Source: Gammaproteobacteria bacterium (GTDB taxonomy: Bacteria > Pseudomonadota > Gammaproteobacteria > Steroidobacterales > Steroidobacteraceae). Taken from it: a stretch of 35,622 bases of DNA. The notes beneath the pieces were generated by a model. It was not told the DNA's origin and did no database searches. It worked only from the letters and a program-made list of their open reading frames with translations. Where the stretch lies: NCBI GenBank assembly GCA_020029545.1, contig JAIBJL010000007.1:1-35622 (forward strand), given 5' to 3'. The position numbers were made by a program, and so were the translations under genes. Below are positions 33,337-35,622 of the stretch, piece by piece. Every line of letters starts with the position of its first letter. The stretch's first letter is position 1.

Positions 33337-34365
33337 TCATTTGCCGAAGAGGGACTTCGGCATCATGGCGTGGACACCCTTGGTGCCATCGACCAGCTGC
33401 GTGACCTGCAGATTCATCGCCGCACTGGCAAGCATGTAAGCGGTCTCGCGAGTCAGGCCTTTCTTTTCGACCAGAAAGTCGAGCATCTCTGAAGTGGCTG
33501 CCTTGGCAGCGTCATCGAGATCCTTGTTGAGTCCCATCGTCATGTAATGAGTTGCTGTTTCCGCACGCGGCCATTTGAGCTTCTGGCCTTTGTGCAGGAA
33601 GACCTGAATCTCGCCCTTGAGCGAAGTTTCGATCGCGCCACCGCAGACCTCACCGTGGCCCTGTGCGGCATGACCATCACCGATCGATAGCAACCCTTGG
33701 GCATTGAACACCGGCAGATACAACGTGCTGCCGGCGCCCAGATCGCTGTTGTCCATGTTGCCGCCAAAGACATTCGGCGGGCCGCTGGCTACTCGTCCCA
33801 TCTCCGGCGGCGGCGCCGTGCCGATGACACCCCAGAAGGGCTTGACCGGCACTTCCACGCCCGGCGCGTACTCGACCGTGCGCTTCTTCATGTCGATCCA
33901 CAAAGCGCGGTCGAACTTGTATTCGAATTGCTCCGGTAAGGTACCGCGCCCGATATTGAAGCCCTGACCGGCGATCGGCAGCCGCACATCGACGGAGCGA
34001 ATGCGAATCTCCAGGGTGTCGCCCGGTTCGGCCCCGCGCACCGCAATCGGTCCGTTGAGCGTGTGATCGCCGCGCCCCTTGCCCTCGACGCCCTCGAACA
34101 CCGCGTAGAGTTCCGCAGGAATCTTTTCCTTGGGCACACCCAGACTTTCGAAATAGCGTGGATTGCCGGAGGCGGTCTCGAGCTTGACGATGTCCCCGGA
34201 ATCGATCGTCAGTACCGGCGGCAGCGTGGCATCGAAGAAGCTGCGATGAACCGTGGTCGGCGACGCTTTCAATTCATGCGTCCGCGGAGCGGCAAGACTG
34301 CTGACGCTGATCCCGGCGACCAGGACTGCACCGAGAGTGCGGGTAGCGATGGCCGACAATTTCAT
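33337..34365 (-). CDS. Exported acetamidase/formamidase (FmdA/AmdA) family protein
   Basis: A 342-residue protein of the FmdA_AmdA family, which hydrolyses short amides such as formamide or acetamide to ammonia and the acid. Family motifs: GNPRYFE, NGPIAVRGAEPGDTLEIRI, GTAPPPEMGRVASGPPNVFGGN and the metal-binding region LSIGDGHAAQGHGEVCGGAIE. Unlike classical cytoplasmic members it has a Sec signal peptide (LGAVLVAGISVSSLAA, cleavage near 26), so it should act in the periplasm. The ATG at 34365 is where the signal peptide starts; the longer frame would translate repeat DNA. No Shine-Dalgarno sequence: a family D heptad array lies 20 bp upstream. It is flanked by amidase genes and remnants, which suggests a periplasmic amide-degrading set. 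Confidence 0.88.
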   Translation of the reverse strand: MKLSAIATRTLGAVLVAGISVSSLAAPRTHELKASPTTVHRSFFDATLPPVLTIDSGDIVKLETASGNPRYFESLGVPKEKIPAELYAVFEGVEGKGRGDHTLNGPIAVRGAEPGDTLEIRIRSVDVRLPIAGQGFNIGRGTLPEQFEYKFDRALWIDMKKRTVEYAPGVEVPVKPFWGVIGTAPPPEMGRVASGPPNVFGGNMDNSDLGAGSTLYLPVFNAQGLLSIGDGHAAQGHGEVCGGAIETSLKGEIQVFLHKGQKLKWPRAETATHYMTMGLNKDLDDAAKAATSEMLDFLVEKKGLTRETAYMLASAAMNLQVTQLVDGTKGVHAMMPKSLFGK

Positions 34366-34385
34366 ACAGGTGTTTGTGTCCGAAA

Positions 34386-34607
34386 GTGAGTAGTGAGTAG
34401 TGAGTGGTGAATAGTGAATGGTTAAGAGCGCAATCTGTCTCGGAATGAAGTGATTCGCGATTGGAGATTGGGAATCGGGAATTGGGAATTCGCCGCAAGG
34501 CTGCGACCCGAACCTGATCCGTGTGGAACGCATCGTGACCCGGACCATTCAGACGAATCCCGGCTCCCGAATCCGGCGGCTCTTCCCGCTCACCACTCAC
34601 CACTCAC
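34386..34607. repeat. Nested heptad inverted pairs: family D enclosing family E
   Basis: The outer pair: 34386-34420 (GTGAGTA twice, GTGAGTG, GTGAATA, GTGAATG) and 34587-34607 (CGCTCAC, CACTCAC twice). The inner pair: 34452-34493, six heptads (GATTCGC, GATTGGA, GATTGGG, AATCGGG, AATTGGG, AATTCGC), and 34553-34573 (ACGAATC, CCGGCTC, CCGAATC). The core between inner arms is about 60 bp. One family is therefore inserted within the other, or both grew within the same gap. They fill the space between the acetamidase-family gene and the amidase remnant at 34617. Confidence 0.85.
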
Positions 34608-34616
34608 TTCCTCCAG

Positions 34617-34685
34617 TCACGGTTCACCCTTCAACGGCTTGAATCCGGACGGCGGCGTGCGATGCCGAGTAGCCGCCTCTGCTTG
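34617..34685 (-). pseudogene. C-terminal relic of a second lost amidase
   Basis: A short frame ends QAEAATRHRTPPSGFKPLKG then EP and stop (TGA at 34619-34617). RHRTPPxGFxPLKGEP aligns with HHRTPPVGYGPVKGK of the full secreted amidase at 20977 and with the pseudogene end at 33048. The frame is closed upstream by stops within 60 bp, so only the last 20-odd codons survive, downstream of the neighbouring intact amidase C-terminus. Its stop is 9 bp from a family D array arm. Short, so the call rests on the three-way motif match. Confidence 0.55.
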
Positions 34686-34725
34686 CGATTGGTGAACTGC
34701 GGATCGTCATAGAACGTGGACTTAT

Positions 34726-35622
34726 TCAACGTACGTCGATCGTTTCGCCTGCCAATGCAGGCGTGGTCACCGGCAGGCGCCGTGCGTGCGTGAGCTGTTC
34801 GAAGCTGTACCCCAGTGCCAACAGTGTCGGTTCGCTGAATGCCAGACCGAAGAACGACAGCCCCACTGGCAGGTCATCGCTGGTGAATCCCGCCGGCACG
34901 ATCAGGTCGGGAAAGCCGGTCAGGTTGGCGATGTTCGTTGCCGACATCGCTCCCGATCCACCCGCCTCAGGTGGCGCGGCAATCTGTCCGGGCCGTCGTG
35001 GCGACGTCGGATAAACAATGGCGTCGAGTTTTTCCTTGGCGACGATGCCCTCGACGACCTGCCGCATCATCGGCAGCGCATGGTCGCGGACCGACAGATA
35101 ACGATAGTCGTCGAGTTTGCCGCTGGCCGCCTCGCGCTTGAACAGGTTCCAGCGGCCTTCATTCGGTCCGGCACCGTCCGCACGCAGCGAGGTGACGCGA
35201 TTCGAACGCGCGATCAATTCGTCGATATTCTTGGGATACTTGGCTGCCGTGGTCGCCAGGTAGTCGGCGATCTGTGTGGCAAACTCGGGATTGCGAATGG
35301 CGCTGTAGAACTCGGCCTTGCCGTCCAGCAGCCATTTGGGATAGCGCACCTCGACAATCGTGGCGCCTGCCTGTTTCATGGTGTCGAGCGCGGCTTCGAC
35401 AATCCAGTCCACATCCGGATCGGCGCCGAGAAAGTCGCGTGCGATACCAATGCGCGCTCCTTTCAGTGCGTCCGACTTCAGGAACTTCGTGTAATCGGTG
35501 GCGAATTTGCCTTTGCTTTTCTGAGTCGCCGCATCGGCCGGATCCACGCCCGTCATAATGCCGAGCGATACCGCAATATCGTAGACGCTGCGCGCCATCG
35601 GCCCGCCAGTGTCGAATGTGAG
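34726..35622 (-). CDS. Amidase-signature hydrolase, C-terminal part (runs off right edge)
   Basis: 298 residues are visible; the frame continues past 35622. The text starts LTFDTGGPMARSVYDIAVSL, the region after the nucleophile Ser in amidase-signature enzymes. It includes GARIGIARDFLG, YPTSPRRPGQIAAPPEAGG and the C-terminal substrate-proximal stretch NIANLTGFPDLIVPAG. The catalytic Lys-Ser-Ser residues lie outside the window. The C-terminus HARRLPVTTPALAGETIDVR differs from the HRTPP group of the other amidases here. It is upstream of the acetamidase-family gene on the same strand. Confidence 0.88.
   Translation of the reverse strand, partial: LTFDTGGPMARSVYDIAVSLGIMTGVDPADAATQKSKGKFATDYTKFLKSDALKGARIGIARDFLGADPDVDWIVEAALDTMKQAGATIVEVRYPKWLLDGKAEFYSAIRNPEFATQIADYLATTAAKYPKNIDELIARSNRVTSLRADGAGPNEGRWNLFKREAASGKLDDYRYLSVRDHALPMMRQVVEGIVAKEKLDAIVYPTSPRRPGQIAAPPEAGGSGAMSATNIANLTGFPDLIVPAGFTSDDLPVGLSFFGLAFSEPTLLALGYSFEQLTHARRLPVTTPALAGETIDVR

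Overview
The window is about 62% G+C by eye, with gene content typical of a gammaproteobacterium near the Xanthomonadales/Nevskiales/Steroidobacterales. Pointers are an mpl ligase of the E. coli length, a DEDDy RNase D, a Pcm-like/rhodanese/TolC block, a pyrophosphate-dependent phosphofructokinase beside a proton pyrophosphatase, and a TonB2/TtpC-type energising operon. The placement is inference from gene content; there is no rRNA, tRNA or marker tree here. No CRISPR array, insertion sequence or prophage was seen.

Layout. 1-5.6 kb: a partial conserved gene, a CPBP membrane protease, a LON-domain protein, mpl (murein recycling), rnd and adk. 5.9-9.3 kb: pfp and hppA, a pyrophosphate-linked energy pair divergent from adk. 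9.6-11.7 kb: a membrane PAS-PAS-GGDEF protein whose EAL domain is cut off. 12.0-14.7 kb: pcm-like, rhodanese and tolC genes. 14.9-20.6 kb: a seven-gene minus-strand operon (DUF3450, TtpC-like, ExbB, two ExbD, TonB, TPR) that should energise outer-membrane TonB-dependent receptors. 21.0-27.2 kb: an RND adaptor and pump followed by a secreted amidase. 27.5-28.9 kb: a JmjC/cupin oxygenase translationally coupled to an unrecognised 43-59 aa ORF. 29.0-32.9 kb: two tandem paralogous soluble PAS histidine kinases. 33.0-35.6 kb: exported acetamidase/formamidase-family protein, a second amidase running off the edge, and two amidase remnants.

The most unusual thing is between the genes. At least six unrelated-looking intergenic sequence families share one architecture: 3-6 tandem units of exactly 7 bp, usually as an inverted pair with a 20-180 bp core. 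The 5' arm is always G-rich (often GGG or GGGG once per heptad, a G-quadruplex-type pattern) and the 3' arm C-rich. They sit in divergent, convergent and co-directional gaps, occupy the Shine-Dalgarno zone of several genes, and abut or contain stop codons, including that of the truncated EAL gene and of an amidase pseudogene. One pair is nested inside a pair of another family.

Three gene-level oddities also deserve attention: adenylate kinase with an 85-residue histone-like Lys/Ala tail, the tandem ExbD genes with a nearly identical 69-nt block, and the short ORF overlapping the JmjC oxygenase by ATGA.
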